DNA of 64,000 bases from Eucommia ulmoides (GCA_016647705.1 CM028327.1:7511726-7575725); one strand, 5' to 3'. Shown: positions 1-12,820, counted from the first letter of the stretch. A program made the numbers and translations. Notes: generated by a model not told the origin, from the sequence alone.

Positions 1-131
1 GACATAAGTAATTGGATTTAATAAGATTATTCTTACTTTGATTTTATGTTTCATACTCCAGGAGATGCATCTAGGTCATTGTTATTTTATGTTTTTTAAA
101 ATTCTTCAGTTTCTAAATTAATGTTCATTAA

Positions 132-640
132 AGACTAGTTAGAATAGAAAAGAAACTAGGATTTGAACATTTACCCAGCAAAAGTGACATAAAATATTTA
201 ATCAATGAAAAATTACAAGGTAAAACAGTCGATATCACAGAAATAGAAAAGTTATTCAAAAATCTAAAACTAGAAAAAGAAGAATACAGTGAAAAGGGTA
301 AAAAAACCCAAAAAAAAAAATTGTTATCTCTACAGAACAATAAAATGAGCGGTAAAGAAGTAATATTACATGACCAGTTAAAAACAAATCTTAGTACCAG
401 GTTATTTAGGAAAAGTAAAGCAGTAGATAATCAAATAGAAACATTAATAGCTATAGAAAAAGATTACGAAAAATTTGAGAAGTGAGGATTAAAAAAGATA
501 AAAGAAACACACATATATAATAAAAGAAATATAATAAAAAATACAATAGATACTAGCCAGCAATACAGACATTTTCACGAACAAACTATCAGTTGTACTA
601 CAGAAATTGAACAAGTATTAGTAAATCTTAAAGTAGAAAG
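132..640 (+). pseudogene. Weathered lysine-rich coding remnant, family uncertain
   Basis: The plus strand reads as a charged, helix-rich protein over roughly 170 codons. It includes stretches such as GFEHLPSKSDIKYLINEKL, KMSGKEVILHDQL and RLFRKSKAVDNQIETL. The composition is much more protein-like than the AT-rich surroundings. The frame is broken and there is no clear start, so this is a fossil. It may derive from a pararetrovirus or other retroelement, but I recognise no diagnostic motif (no protease, reverse transcriptase or zinc knuckle), so the family is a guess. Homology downstream of about 640 is not visible. Confidence 0.3.
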
Positions 641-3600
641 TGGGTTCTCTATTCTCTTTCCAATCGTCTTCATTCCCAAACACAACGTCTGTTTGGTTGT
701 AAATCCTCACCATCTTCATTTAGCATAAGAAGAATTTGAAGTTTTGGGCTTCAGCTTCGGTATTGAGCTCGATGACTTTGTAAGCGCTCACGCAACCCAT
801 TTCTACTATTTTATTTTCTTTCTAACTTTTTCATTGGTATCGTGTGTTGGCATATTTCAACATATATTTGTGTTTATATATTGTTTGTTGTAATTGTGTC
901 CTCTATTTTGAATGTAAACTACAGAGAATGCAATTATTAGAAATGAAAAACATCTGGAAGAAGGCTCCGAAGACGAAGAAGTTATACACAAATCAAAGTC
1001 TTGACGAACATGTATTTTTAATAGTAAATTGAAGTTTTAACGAACATGCATTCTTAACAATGTTATCATTTTGTAATGCTTAAAATGGATACCTAATATT
1101 AGTTGTTTGTTATTTTTTTTTTCTTTTAATATATAATATAGCAATTATTGTTGGTCTTAATTGATGTATAGATTTTGTGTTTGTTTAAAAATTAATGTTT
1201 TCTAGAGAGTAAAAAAAATTATAATATGGTGTTCCTCAATGATGATGAAAAATGTTGAAATTCTTATTTTTAACCATTATATTGAATATTGTTTTCTTAA
1301 CTATAATTTCTCAAATATTTGGATATTACGTGACATAAGAGCCGGAATTATAATAAGGTGTTCCTTAATGATGATAGAAAAAATGTTTTCTTTTTGGGTT
1401 TAAAATTAAAAAGTGTGTAGTGGAAGTCATCTCCGTGTTGAATTTTCTTTTCATTTGTTGTTCAGTTTATTGTTGTTGATTAGGTTTAGACCCTGTTAGA
1501 AGGAAAGGAGTTAGAGTTTTACAGATGGAAAAGAGATGCAGAAGATATGTTGAAAATTTGTGCGTGAAAAAATCAACCAGCTTGGAGAGGTTAATGCATG
1601 AGCTTATAGTATATTCATATTTTTGTCCTTTTATGGATAAATAATTAATTGTTTGATTATGATTTTAATTGCAGTATTGTTCTCGAAATCATAAAACAGA
1701 TGTTTAAGAGAAAGAACAAAATCATTTTTTTTCTATGTTTAAGAAAAGCAACAAAATCATTCCGGTTAATGGGATAGATAGTCCGGCTAATCGTTTTTAA
1801 CGTAAGACCAATTAATGCATCTAGCTTCTGTTTTTTTCCTTTTGAAATCACAACTAATCTAGAAGTATAGTTTAAACCTCATTTGTGGTATGGATTACAT
1901 AAGAACGGATCAGCATTTTTGCATCATATATAAAATTTAATCACTGTTTGATCATCGTAAAATGTGACAAAATTATGATGCCTGAATATATATTACACAC
2001 ACGGACACATGCATACGAATACGTATATATACTAGTGGAGTTTTCACGTTTCTACTTCTGTTCCATGTTTTTTGGGAACAGAAAAACAAATCTGGTAATT
2101 CTGTTCCCATTAATTTAACCTAAAACTCCAGGAGCAGAATATACAAAAGTTCCAGGATCTTGTGAACAAAAAAAAAAAACTATGAATAGAACCATATATA
2201 AATTGTTAGTTATTTGTAATTTGTAATTTTTTTCACATTTTCTCTATATGTAATTTGTGGCGCATTTGGAATATATAAATTGTTAGTTATTTATTCTTTT
2301 CAAATTTTTTGATTTCTGTCTCAACCTTCTCTTCCTGCTAGGTACATATATGTTATGTTTTTGTTCTTTTTGTTCTTTCTTTCTTTTTTTCTTTTTTTTT
2401 TTTTTTTTTTCGCCGGATTTTTTGAACAGATTTGATCTGTTTTGTTTTTTGTTTTTTTCATTTTTTTGCGCGTGCTCTCAATTCTATACCCCATTCTTTT
2501 TTTTTTTGGTTCATGTGCGTGCATGTTTATGTTCATTTGTTATCTATTTTTTGGATTAAAATTGTGTGAATTGAATTATTTTAAAAATATTGAATTGGAA
2601 CATTTATGATCATTGCCGCATCATTTCCATGGAACGTACTGATAGCACTCTGTGTTGTTAGTGGAAAGCATCCGAAGAGACAACTTGCCATAACCATATT
2701 GTCTCAAGAATCCCAAGTTAAGTGTATTTTTAATTAATCTTCTTCTACATTATTTTGATGGTTAAATGAGTCTTCTTCTGGATTATGTTGATGGTTAAAT
2801 TTCTTATGGTATTGTTGGTTTAGTCTATTTTTATTTAGTTCCAATGTGGAATTGTTAATTAATTTTATTTTGGATTAGGCCAATGTTTATTGTTCTATGG
2901 TTTCATTTCGCAGGTGATTTGGTAAGATATTTTATAGGAAACCCCTTTGATGGATTGGAGAAAGAGGCAATAGAAATAATTCCAACAAAGGTAATTGTTC
3001 ATTCTCTCTCACACATTTTATTTTATTTTTATGTGGTTGGAACATAGGGTTTTGAAGGGGAGGAGATTGATCAGGTGATTTATAATGCATGTTGATCGGA
3101 ACAAATGTGATTTAAGGAGATTGACAGATTGAATCAGTTTGCCACTTGATGTATATCTGGATATTCTCAGCATTAGAAAATGCCCATTTGGTCTTTAGCC
3201 ATTTCAGCATCTTCCTCTTTCTCTTCTTATTCCATTTGAGTTTCTTTCAATACCCGAAGTTGATTTTTTCTGATTTAATATAGGTACATATATGTTGTCT
3301 CCTAATTTTTTAGGGCTTCGGAAGCTAAGAATGGTGGGAAACTTGCTCTGTATCACTTTTTTGGTCTATGTACCTAATTTTTATTTTTATTTTAATATCT
3401 TATATTCTAACGATTTGAATTTCTCCATGCATGTTTATGATTTTATATAATTGTTTTTTTTACTTACAGATTGTGTTGCTTCCATTATTGGCAATGGTGT
3501 GGTGAAGATTAGGGTTATTGTGTTACTATAATACTGTTTCTTCTTCAAATAATTGGGAAATCGTAGATTTTCATAACAGCAATCGAGGAGTTGAGGAGTT

Positions 3601-4480
3601 GGTGGTTTTGAAGACATTGTCGTAGATTCTGATGAGGAAATTGACGTGACTAGTGCAGTACTCTAAATATTTTTCTTTTTTTTTTAAATAGTGTTCATTT
3701 GAAATCTGGGTTGTATATGTCAATCTTTTTTTTTTTTTTTCATGATTTTCAAGCCTCCTAATATGAAAAATGATTTTATTGGTTAATTTGTTCATTGCTC
3801 AGTATATTTAATTGTCGTATAAAATTTTTATAGTTAGTTTTTGTTTGGATACATAATCTGTAAGTATATTAATATTTATCTTTAATTACATATCTTTATT
3901 GGTCGTTATCCTTAGTTACATATTTTTTATTTGTTCTAGGTGATCAATTCACTTAGAGTGTTTTTTAACTAGATAGATGGATAAAAAGTAAAATATTTAT
4001 TTTGATACTGGTTATGTATGGGTATTGGTTTAATATTATGCTTTCAATGTTGGCTAGAGTGCTGTTTATATTTTATCCGAATGAAAATAATGGTGTATTG
4101 TCTAATTTGATGTCAGTAATTTCTTGAACTATTGTTGTATGTTGGTACGGGGAAGTACAACTTCGTGAATGAAACCATATGTTATTTGGATTCTACTCCC
4201 TATAATTTCTAGGGAAATTCCTTGAAAAGTCCCATGAATAAAGAACACTACTTTGTAGAGGACCATTCAAGACATTTTTTTTTTTTTGCCTTGGGATGGT
4301 CCTTAGAAAGTGATTTTTTCCACTTATGGACCTCCCAACAAGATGCCCTAATTTCTATTTGTACTTTTGTTGAATTTTTTGTTTTTGGTGTTGATATGAT
4401 CGTTCATTTATTTTGCAGTCTCTTTAAATTATTTATGGATGTGTAATTGTTAATTATTATTAATGTTCAAATGAAATAGG
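641..4480. other. AT-rich non-coding stretch with weak exon-like islands
   Basis: No convincing gene is seen. 645..830 resembles a plant 5' leader (CT-rich, then a GC-richer block). At 2914..2990 there is a 77-bp exon-like island bounded by an AG acceptor and a GTAATT donor, reading DLVRYFIGNPFDGLEKEAIE and a few more residues, but no partner exons can be joined to it with confidence. Poly-T runs occur near 2386..2411 and 3724..3741. It could be a decayed gene or a non-coding transcript. Confidence 0.3.
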
Positions 4481-5334
4481 TGTAGAATATTTTATAAACA
4501 GATGAGCTTATATAAAAGAAAAATCAAAATATGTTATTTTTGTAATATCCATACTTTCAGGCACAGGTTATACAAAGAAGGTTATTATTGATGTTCAAAC
4601 GATAGAAGTGCGAGTCTCGATTGTTAGTTTTCATTATTGTTGTTAATTATCATTATTGATGTTCGACGATTAGTTATTATTTATGTTCTTAAAAAATAGG
4701 TTCAAAATGTTATATATGCAGTGGAGGTTATGTCAATCTTTTTTCGGTTTTACATCCGTGCCTAATACAAATTAACGTGACAAGATTTTATTAATCAGAT
4801 AATAAATAAAATTTTAAATTTTCCACTATCCATATAATATCAATAATCAAATTAACAATCAAACTAAAAATGTTATATAAATTATTCGTAAATTATTTTG
4901 TGATGACAATTATGGTCTTTAAATTTGTGTTATTTAAAATATGGATAAGGTAATTTAATTATTTTTTAATATAAAAAAAATTGCACTGAGTGTTGTGATG
5001 GAGTATTGCTTCTTTGTGATCGATTTTAATTTTTCACTGTTATTTAATTGTTATCTGTTATTCATGACCAAAATAAACAAATGTGGGACTCGATTGTTCG
5101 CTATTATTGTTGTATAATTGATTGTTGATGTTCAATTGTTACTTATGTACCAATTGTAACAAAAAAAATTATTCTCTATAAATAAATACTAATGAGATTT
5201 GGATTGGTAGTTGTAGTATTTTAATAGTCGAATATATGTATTATTGGATATTAATATTTAAATGTTAATTATTGTTGATTTTTAATAAAACAGTTGTAAA
5301 ATGTTGTATAAACAGAGGAGGTTATATTATTTTT
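4481..5334. other. AT-rich spacer, nothing recognised
   Basis: The sequence is low-complexity and AT-rich with stops in all frames. I see no repeat boundary, no splice pairs and no RNA gene. Confidence 0.4.
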
Positions 5335-6385
5335 TTTGGGCATGCACCATTTAGTCCTAAAATACAAAAGAAATTATCAATTACTCCCATCACTTTTTTT
5401 TTATACCAATAAGTCTTTTTGTCTTTTTCTGACCAAAATACCCCTCACATGGATATTGAATGTAACATCAAAATTATTAAAAAAAAAATTTAATTTTTTT
5501 TTTATACTATTTTTTTCTGACCAAAATATCCTTCATATAGATGTTGAATGTACCATTCGGTGCTGAATGTAACATCAAATGTTTTTTTTTTTTTTTTTAA
5601 TGCTATTTTTTTCTGACCAAAATGCCCCTCATGTGAATGTTGAATGTAATATTTAACACCTGTGAGTGTTGAATGTAACATCAACTATGTTTTTTTTTTT
5701 TTTTTTTTTTAATGTTATTTTTTTCTGACCAAAATGCCCCTCATGTGGATGTTGAATGTAACATCAACTATTTTTTTTATGATGTTATTTTTTTCTGACC
5801 AAAATACCCCTCATGTGGATGTTGAATCTAACATTCAATACTTGTGAATGTTGAATGTAACATCCATTATTCTCTTATTTTTGTATGCAGAGTAAAATAT
5901 ATATGATATTACATTGAACACATGTGGATGTTACATTCAATACCTGTAAATGTTGAATATAATATCAATTATTCTCTTATTTTACGTTACGTTTAGTAAC
6001 GATTTTATCCTAAAATCAAGATTTTTTCCTAAAATCAAGATTTATTTTTTTTTTTTTAAACATATAAAAGTGACAAAAACTCATAAAATTTGGGGTAAAG
6101 CTGTAATTTATGGCGGTGGCGACTTGCAGCGGCGGCGGCTGACAGAGGTGGTACACCAATTTGACGACCTTCCTTTTTCGATGTGAAACTCACGGGAGGG
6201 CATTTCGGTAAACTCAATTCTGACCATTTTTTAAAATGGAACTAATTGGTGTAAGGAAAGATGTTGATGGAACTAATTGATGCAACAAAAACGTGTTGAC
6301 AGGACTAATCGGTGCAAAGAAAAATTGATAGGAGTAGGTGGTAAATAATTTCTCTTTTTGGGATTAATAGGTAATTTTTCCTATT
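5335..6385. mobile_element. Inverted-repeat (TIR) element with internal minisatellite
   Basis: The left end (5345..5420: a block with ATTTAGTCC, GAAATTATCAATTACTCCC) recurs in inverted orientation at the right end (6325..6380: GGAGTAGGTGGTAAATAATTTC, GGGATTAATAGG). The inner parts also mirror each other: GACCAAAATACCCCTC on the left against CCGAAATGCCCTC read in reverse at about 6195..6215. Between the arms lie a minisatellite and a GC-rich fragment (6110..6150) unlike the surroundings. This fits a non-autonomous DNA transposon of MULE or foldback type. I could not fix a clean target duplication. Confidence 0.45.
5428..5990. repeat. Degenerate minisatellite, about five units of 70-110 bp
   Basis: The phrase CTGACCAAAATGCCCCTCA followed by GTGGATGTTGAATGTAACAT recurs near 5429, 5517, 5613, 5726 and 5797, with a partial unit near 5915. 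Units are separated by poly-T runs of varying length. Some units carry an extra half-repeat (CACCTGTGAGTGTTGAATGT). The array lies inside the inverted-repeat element at 5335..6385. Confidence 0.7.
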
Positions 6386-6439
6386 TTTTTTAGGTTTTTT
6401 TTTTCTTCGCCAGTGCCTTCAAGCACGAGTTATGCCCTA

Positions 6440-6440
<1 letters not shown>

Positions 6441-6495
<55 letters not shown>
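6441..6495. repeat. (TA)n microsatellite
   Basis: An uninterrupted TA dinucleotide tract of about 55 bp. Confidence 0.95.
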
Positions 6496-6499
<4 letters not shown>

Positions 6500-8505
6500 A
6501 CCTAAAAATTGTGTTGACCAAAGAAGGTTGACTAAAAGGTGTGGTTAGGGGATAGGCAGCGCGGCTGTTATTTGCACATTGCTTCTTCCTTACAAATGGA
6601 GGATTTTGTTTATTTATTATTTTATTTTAGAAATAATGGGAGATTGGGAGGTAGTCTTTTATAGGAGGAAAAAATGACATTATGAGTGACATACCGGATA
6701 TCAAAGACATGTAGCCCAGTGTAATTAATTTCTCCTTCTCTCCGTCAACATATGTACCAAGAAAAAATGAATGACACTCCGGGAGTTTGAGACAATAATT
6801 ATGTTAATTTTTTATGTTTTAACAAATATCACACATATCTCTTGTCAGAGAAAATATTGATCGAATATTTTTTTACCATTACTTTTTCTTAATAAAAAAA
6901 ATTAAAAATAAAACTAGTACAATCACTGTACTATCCTTATCTATATTTTTTTTCTCTCTTTTTTTTTTTTTTTTTTTTCTTATCTCTCCTTCTCTCTCTA
7001 CCCCGGTTGAAGAAGGAACTTCCACAGTCACCGCCTATCATTCATCTCCTCTCTCTCTCTCTCTATGATATGCAGACATACACGCACGCATGTGTGTGTG
7101 TGTTTGCTCGGATTTGTAGATCAGTGGTCGGATCTACAGATCCAAGTAGACACACACACATATATGTGTGTGTATGAATATATGAGAGAGAGAGAGAGTT
7201 GTGCTCCATTTTTTCAGGTGGGGGTGGAAGTGGTTGGATCTTTCTTTAGGTAGGTTTGAGGTGCTGGCAAGGGGTTGGTGTTCTAAATGGAGGATGGTGA
7301 TGGTGGTGATAGTAGTGTGTTACATTTCTGGACGAATGATGATGGGGGTGGAAAAAAAGGGATGGATTGAGAGGAGAAGGAATAGAAAAAAATGGTCAAA
7401 GTTAACAAATACTTAATAGGTAACAAGGGTATTAAGTAATTTCACAATTGAATTTATATTATAAAAATAAAAATAGAATTTAAATAATGATATGATCTGA
7501 TGAGCTCTGATTTGGGAGATTAACTGTTCTAATTGAAAAAGATAAGAGATATCATTGGTATTTGTTAAAATATAAGAGATTAATACGGTTATCGTCTCAA
7601 ATATAAGACTATCACTAGTAAATTTTTTTAAAATTAAAAAAAAAAAATCATAAATTAAAATTAAAATTCCAAAATTATTATTTTCAAACAAAACCAAAGA
7701 TTAAATATAATTAATTTCTTTCCAGTCATATGTCAACCAAAATCTCCTCTAACCACTCGGAAATCTCTCTCTCTCTCATGTGACCACCACGAGATCAGCC
7801 AGGTATGGTGGTGGTCAGACCAGATCCGGCCACATCAACCAAGCCACTGAACTATCGAAAACAACATTGCCTTCTCTCGCGCGCGCAGACACCAATACGA
7901 TGATTAATTAATATCGACTCTTATAACTCAACGAAATGAGAAAAATAATTATATATATATATATATATTTCCACCGTATTATTAAATTAATTAACATTAA
8001 TCATGATCAAACTTTACATATTGCCAACCTCCAAATCATATATCAACATGCGTGTATAGTCAAACTCAAAAAGGGAATTCAAATATCATGATATTTTGTC
8101 AAATATCATGCTCACACTGGACCGACGTGAACAAATAATAAAAATTTTACAGTTATCTTTCTCATTTACACATTTACCCTCCTTACCTCGCAAAAAAAAT
8201 TATTTAGGGTTTTGACACTTTGTACCTCTGAGGTTTGACGAAAATCTCACTTTGATCCACATAATTTTAATTTAAAACATATATCACCTTAAAGTTTCTT
8301 AATCATCTCAATACAGTCCAAGTCATTATCTTTATAATAATTTTGAATAGAAAACCGTCACATGTCATATACCTGATTATTTTTATGAGGCTTTATGAAT
8401 AATTTCAACCTCCTCCTTTTTTATTCTTCTTTCTACCCGATTACTCAGAAATACGCATATTTATTAATTCTTTTTCTATCTATTATTGGGGGGGGTCAAA
8501 AGTGT

Positions 8506-8509
<4 letters not shown>

Positions 8510-8554
<45 letters not shown>
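8510..8554. repeat. (AT)n microsatellite
   Basis: An uninterrupted AT dinucleotide tract of about 45 bp. Confidence 0.95.
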
Positions 8555-8557
<3 letters not shown>

Positions 8558-9563
8558 AACTCTTTTTTTTTTTTAAATCTATGAGTCATAATGATGTCAC
8601 ATATGAAAGGTTGACACATGAACCTATATCATAAATGTATATGACAATTATTCATACCCACCCGAAAAGTTAATCTATTAATTGTTTCCTACAACATATG
8701 ACTAAAATTTGAGAAAAATAGTTTGTTTGTTTTTTTTTAATTTTAATTTATTTTATTTTTTGAATAGTTTGTAGTTGTTTAAGTAATGTTAAATAGATTG
8801 AATTTATTGAGTTAAATTGGACTAGATATGAGGATTTTTTTTTTATATAGCGATTAATGGCAATCCATTGATCGACTGGTGGACAAAGCTATGGTCACTG
8901 AGATCAAATTCTGACGATTGGTGGAGGTCTGACGAACAGCAACAAAAATCAAGCAATCAAAATCCGACAGTTAGAGTCGGAGTTTGATAATAAAAGGCGG
9001 TAGGTGACGACGGTAAGTATCAGAGTTAATGTTAGCTAATGGGTGTTATAGTTAATACTACTTGTGACGAAAAAATAAGTGAAAATTAAATTGCTATGAA
9101 GAAAAAAAATTGAACTAAAACCTTTAAAATTTGAGAATTATATATGAGCGATGGATATCATAGTTAACATTAACTAAGTGGACATTATAGTTAACATTAA
9201 CTAGTGACAAACAAATGAGTTAAAAATAAATGGATAAATTTCATTTTAAATCCTCTAAGTATTGACATATTTATATGGTTCAATAATTTTGTTACATTTC
9301 AGTTTAAACCAGTATGAACGCGGTTTTAAAAGACACTTCCGCCCTTGTATTAAAAAAATAAAAAAAAATAAAAAAAAGAGGTTATTCTATAAATAAAATA
9401 AAATACTAAAGACCCTAAAAAATGAGAGTTATTTACTAAAAACTCCTTTAAAAGTTTCAATATCAACCAAACCTACCTTCGTAAGGGTATTATTGTCCAT
9501 TCACATAGCCAACTTTTGATCGTGAAAGATTAATGTTCACATTAATGCACATTGACCTCTCAC

Positions 9564-9571
9564 CTATATAT
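9564..9571 (+). promoter_or_regulatory. Candidate TATA box of the CASPL gene
   Basis: CTATATAT lies about 80 bp before the CASPL start codon. It is followed by a short TG tract and a GC-richer 55-bp segment that would serve as the 5' leader. The spacing suits a plant core promoter. The assignment is inferred from position only. Confidence 0.5.
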
Positions 9572-9650
9572 GTGTGTGTGTGTGTGTGTATGACACCTCC
9601 AACTACTCCCCAAAACCATAGCTTGTGGGAATTCATATTGTTTAGTGATT

Positions 9651-11912
9651 ATGGAGAGAGGAAATAAGGGCAGTAGCAATGGAGAGATGGTGGGTAGTTC
9701 TAGGAATAAGAGGGGTAGTTTTCGGATTTTGGAGATTATTTTGAGGGTTTTGGCATTAGGGTTGACCCTTGTGTCTGCCATAGTTCTTGGTGTTAATAAA
9801 CAGACTGCGGTTGTTCCGATCACCATCTCTCCGATGCTGCCGCCGTTGAATGTTCCGGTGAGTGCCAAGTGGCACTACCTCTCTGCCTTTGTGTAAGTCT
9901 CTCTCTCACTTCTCATGTTTGAGTGGTTTTTTTTTTTTCGGTTTTACGGTAAGGTGTTGTCCGGGCAAACTTACTTTCTCCTCGATTAATCGCTTCTCCG
10001 GACAATCTTAAGGGCGCACTCCCCCATTTCGGCCTAGTGCACTCGGGATTAAATTCAAAATTTAAATCCCGAAGTGTTCTCCAGGAGAAGTGAACCCTGA
10101 TTTATAAGGAAATGAGACACCTCTCCTTACCAACCAGATTTAACAAGGGATTAGAACGATTATGGGAATGATCATTTCATTTTTATGTTTGGTACATGGA
10201 ATTAATTTTCATTCATATTATCAAGGATTTTCAAAAAGGACAGTCCGGTGCTACAAAACTCCCGCTATGTGCGGAGTCCGGGGAAGGATCGGACCATTTA
10301 GGTCTATTGTACGTAGTCTTATCCTGTTTTTGTTTTTTTGTAAGAGGTTGTTTCCACGAAATATGGAATTAACCAATCCCAAGATAAACTTAGTATTAGT
10401 TAAATTTTAAGTATATGTGATTAGGTTTTATTCCTTCATTTGTTAAAAAACACAATCAAACACTAATCAAACATTAAGATTAAATAAAATCTAATTAAAT
10501 TACTAATTACTATCCCATATTTTCATAATTACATAAAATTAGGTTTTATTCCTTTATCAGTCAAAAAATAAGATCAAATACTAACCAAACATTAAAATGA
10601 GAATAGAGTTTAATTAAATTACTAATTTACCCTTGAATTTTTAATACATATATCATTTATTTATTTACTTTTAAATTTAATTTTTTTCACATTTTCTTCA
10701 CCCCTGGTCCCTACATCATCTTCTCCGACAATAATCCTGCACGGTTGTCGACGCTAAATTTTATATACTCTCTCTCTCTAACTAACCTCCCAACCCTGCG
10801 CCGATAACACCGCCACTCACCCCCATCCCGGGCCAGTAACACTACCCCACCCCGCCAGCCCCTGCTTCTTCTTGTCCTCTCTCTCTACCCTGTATATCTA
10901 TCTATATAGGTGCCCTAAATTATAGGGTATGGGTGTTCTTTCTAAATCAAGAGAAATAATAGTAGTTGAACAATTAATGTGACAGCATGTAGCCGCCTTA
11001 GTTGAAGGGGGTGGTACTATATAGCCATCTTCATTTATTTATGAAAATTACATTTTATTTTTTTAGTTTTATCAATTTATTTTTTTATCTTTATTTACAT
11101 TTTAGTAAAGTTTAAATTTTAAGTATGATATCAAGTATAAAATCTATATTGGTTAATGCTCAATAGATTCAACCTAGTTCATATTAACTTTAAAAAAAAA
11201 AAAAAAAAAATTATACTTTCTCCCTTGTAGCCTGCCAGATATTTTCTTAAGCACTTAAGAGTGTAGTTCAGATAAATATGTAACGGTAATATTTTTCTTT
11301 TAAATTAATGTTCAAACTTCAAAAGGTTAAAATTAATAAATTATATAATATTAATTGACGTTTATACTCGAGTCGGAATCAATGTTAGGTCAAATAATAT
11401 ATGTTTGCCTTGTATTAGAATGGGGTGGGGTCGAATCTGTTATAAGAGTAAATTTGTCATTTCCTAAAATTTTGTTATTTATTTATCTGTTGCACTAAAG
11501 TCTGAACCACAACGGATAAGTGATTTATTGAATCACAATCTAACAAAACTAAAATTTCTTTTTTCATAGGTTTTTTGTGGTGGTAAATGCCATAGCATGT
11601 TCATACGCAGCCTTCTCCCTTATTCTTACATTGGTGAATAAGGGTAAAAAGCCGATTTTAGCCCTGGTGATTATCATCCTTGACCTCCTGATGGTGGCGT
11701 TGTTGTTTTCCGGCAACGGAGCAGCCATTGCCGTCGGAATTTTAGGCTACAAAGGGAATTCGCACGTGCGCTGGAATAAGGTTTGTGGCGTGTTTGGTAG
11801 ATTCTGCCATCAAGTGGCTGCCTCCTTTGTGTTATCTGTATTGGGTTCTTTGGCATTTTTATTATTGGTTCTGGTTGCTGCTTTGAACCTTCACAAAAGG
11901 ATCCCGAAGTAG
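9651..11912 (+). CDS. CASPL1E: CASP-like protein 1E (CASPL), four-helix membrane protein
   Basis: Two exons: 9651..9892 and 11570..11912, joined across a GTAAGT donor and a TTTTCATAG acceptor, give 194 aa. This is the usual length for the family. Four hydrophobic segments lie at about residues 26-48, 77-104, 110-138 and 163-187. The conserved Arg of helix 1 (R32, in LEIILRVLALGLT) and Asp of helix 3 (D119, in ILDLLMVALLFSGNGAA) are both present. Family-typical phrases include PPLNVPVSAKW, NAIACSYA and HVRWNKVCGVFG. CASPL proteins sit in the plasma membrane and, like CASPs, can form scaffolding domains; the role of the 1E clade is not well defined. The start at 9651 is the first ATG after the TATA-like site and matches the family N-terminus. 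The 1.7-kb intron is filled with MITE and SINE relics. The gene converges on the PPR-like gene downstream. Confidence 0.95.
10150..10620. mobile_element. MITE-like relic in the CASPL intron, related to the one at 58974
   Basis: Phrases such as GGAATGATCATTTCATTTTT, TGTTTGGTACATGGAATTAA and ATCCCAAGATAAACTTAGTATTAG match the element at 58974..59309 in the same order. The copy is interrupted by a SINE fragment. Ends are approximate and no target duplication was fixed. Confidence 0.45.
10240..10359 (-). mobile_element. Au-type SINE fragment
   Basis: The plus strand shows CTCCCGCTATGTGCGGAGTC, GGGGAAGGATCGGACCA, GGTCTATTGTACGTAGTCTT and AAGAGGTTGTTTCCACG in that order. This is the reverse complement of the body of the Au SINE family. 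The tRNA-like head is missing, so the copy is truncated. It sits inside a MITE-like relic. Confidence 0.75.
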
Positions 11913-12298
11913 ATATTAGGGTTTGATCTCGATAGAGATTGTTTATGCTTTGTGTGTTGTGAATTTTGTTTAGTTTTTGTTGCCATTGTATTGTCTTTGC
12001 TTTGTCATTTGGCAGTTTTTTATGTTGGTTTTGGTTGCCGCTGACTTATCTCGGAAATGTATAATTTTCTAAAATTCAATCGTACATCGAAAATTTCAAA
12101 GCAATCATTTAATTTTTTATTCACCAACCCGGCTCAACCAAGAGCGATAACCAATTGTGCATTGATATCAGCAGGGATAAAACTAATAAATACAATAGCG
12201 ACATAAAACAAATTGATGTTGATCCATATTATAGTAGCGACATAAAACAAATCGATGTTGATCCATATTATAGCTCATTGAAGCAACAAGATGGAAGC
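11913..12298 (+). other. CASPL 3' flank with a 39-bp tandem pair
   Basis: This is the presumed 3' untranslated region. At 12195..12272 a 39-bp unit (AGCGACATAAAACAAATTGA..) occurs twice in tandem with one or two differences. No canonical AATAAA signal stands out. Confidence 0.5.
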
Positions 12299-12301
12299 TT
12301 A

Positions 12302-12817
12302 GGTTGCTTTTGGTCAATGTTTCTGTTTTTCTGTTTCTACTTCTAATAAACTGTGATGAAAATTATCTTTTTTTGTTATGGAATATTCTAGGAATAGAAA
12401 CATATTTGGTAACAACCATTGTCCTAAAATTGTTTCTTTTAATTTATGAAAATAGAATCAAAGAAACACGTTTGATTGCAGTATTTGTTCTTTTTTTTCC
12501 TTTAAATATATGACAATAAATATACATATTTCTTAGCTGGCGTGATAGTGGTAATTGTAACGGTAGCCGAAAGGGTGGTGGTGATCGGCGTAGTGGTGGT
12601 GGCAAATGTTCTCAACATTTACCCTTATGAAATTGATTGAGAATAATTCAGTAGGAATGTATAGGAATCAACATTTTTTTTATTTCTCAAATTCTTTAAG
12701 GAATTCATGAAATACTTTCAAATTATGTGTTCACCAAAAATATTTCTGTACATTAATCCTAAAATTTTGAGCGCGAGAATAGAAATCAAAGAACGGAAAC
12801 ATTAACCAAAGGGGGCC
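12302..12817. mobile_element. Tourist/Harbinger-like MITE with TTA target duplication
   Basis: The ends GGTTGCTTTTGGTCAATGTT and, inverted, GGCCCCCTTTGGTTAATGTT form terminal inverted repeats. TTA flanks both sides (12299..12301 and 12818..12820). A 3-bp TTA/TAA duplication is the hallmark of PIF/Harbinger elements. The element is 516 bp with no coding capacity. Relatives lie at 22444..22795 and 22799..23221, and a fragment near 16395..16472. Confidence 0.75.
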
Positions 12818-12820
12818 TTA

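Larger units (their letters stand above)
6386..9560. other. Intergenic stretch upstream of the CASPL gene
   Basis: No gene is seen. It contains simple repeats (TA tracts, GA/CT and TG tracts around 7040..7190) and a CT-rich, leader-like patch at 6960..7060. Near 8205..8300 is a fragment related to the ACTTTGTACC/GGTTTGAC inverted-repeat family found elsewhere in the window. The region just before 9560 presumably holds the CASPL promoter. Confidence 0.35.

Noticed and set aside
2321-2559. Open frames over the poly-T region
   Set aside because: Long Phe or Lys runs from a T-rich tract; not protein-like.
5428-5990. CRISPR-like array
   Set aside because: The repeats are degenerate, the spacers are poly-T of varying length and the context is a plant transposon; it is a minisatellite.
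9960-10120. Possible additional exon or SINE in the CASPL intron
   Set aside because: The stretch (GTCCGGGCAAACTTAC.., CTCCGGACAATC) has a repeat-like look, but I could not match it to a known SINE or find splice sites. The two CASPL exons already give a full-length protein.
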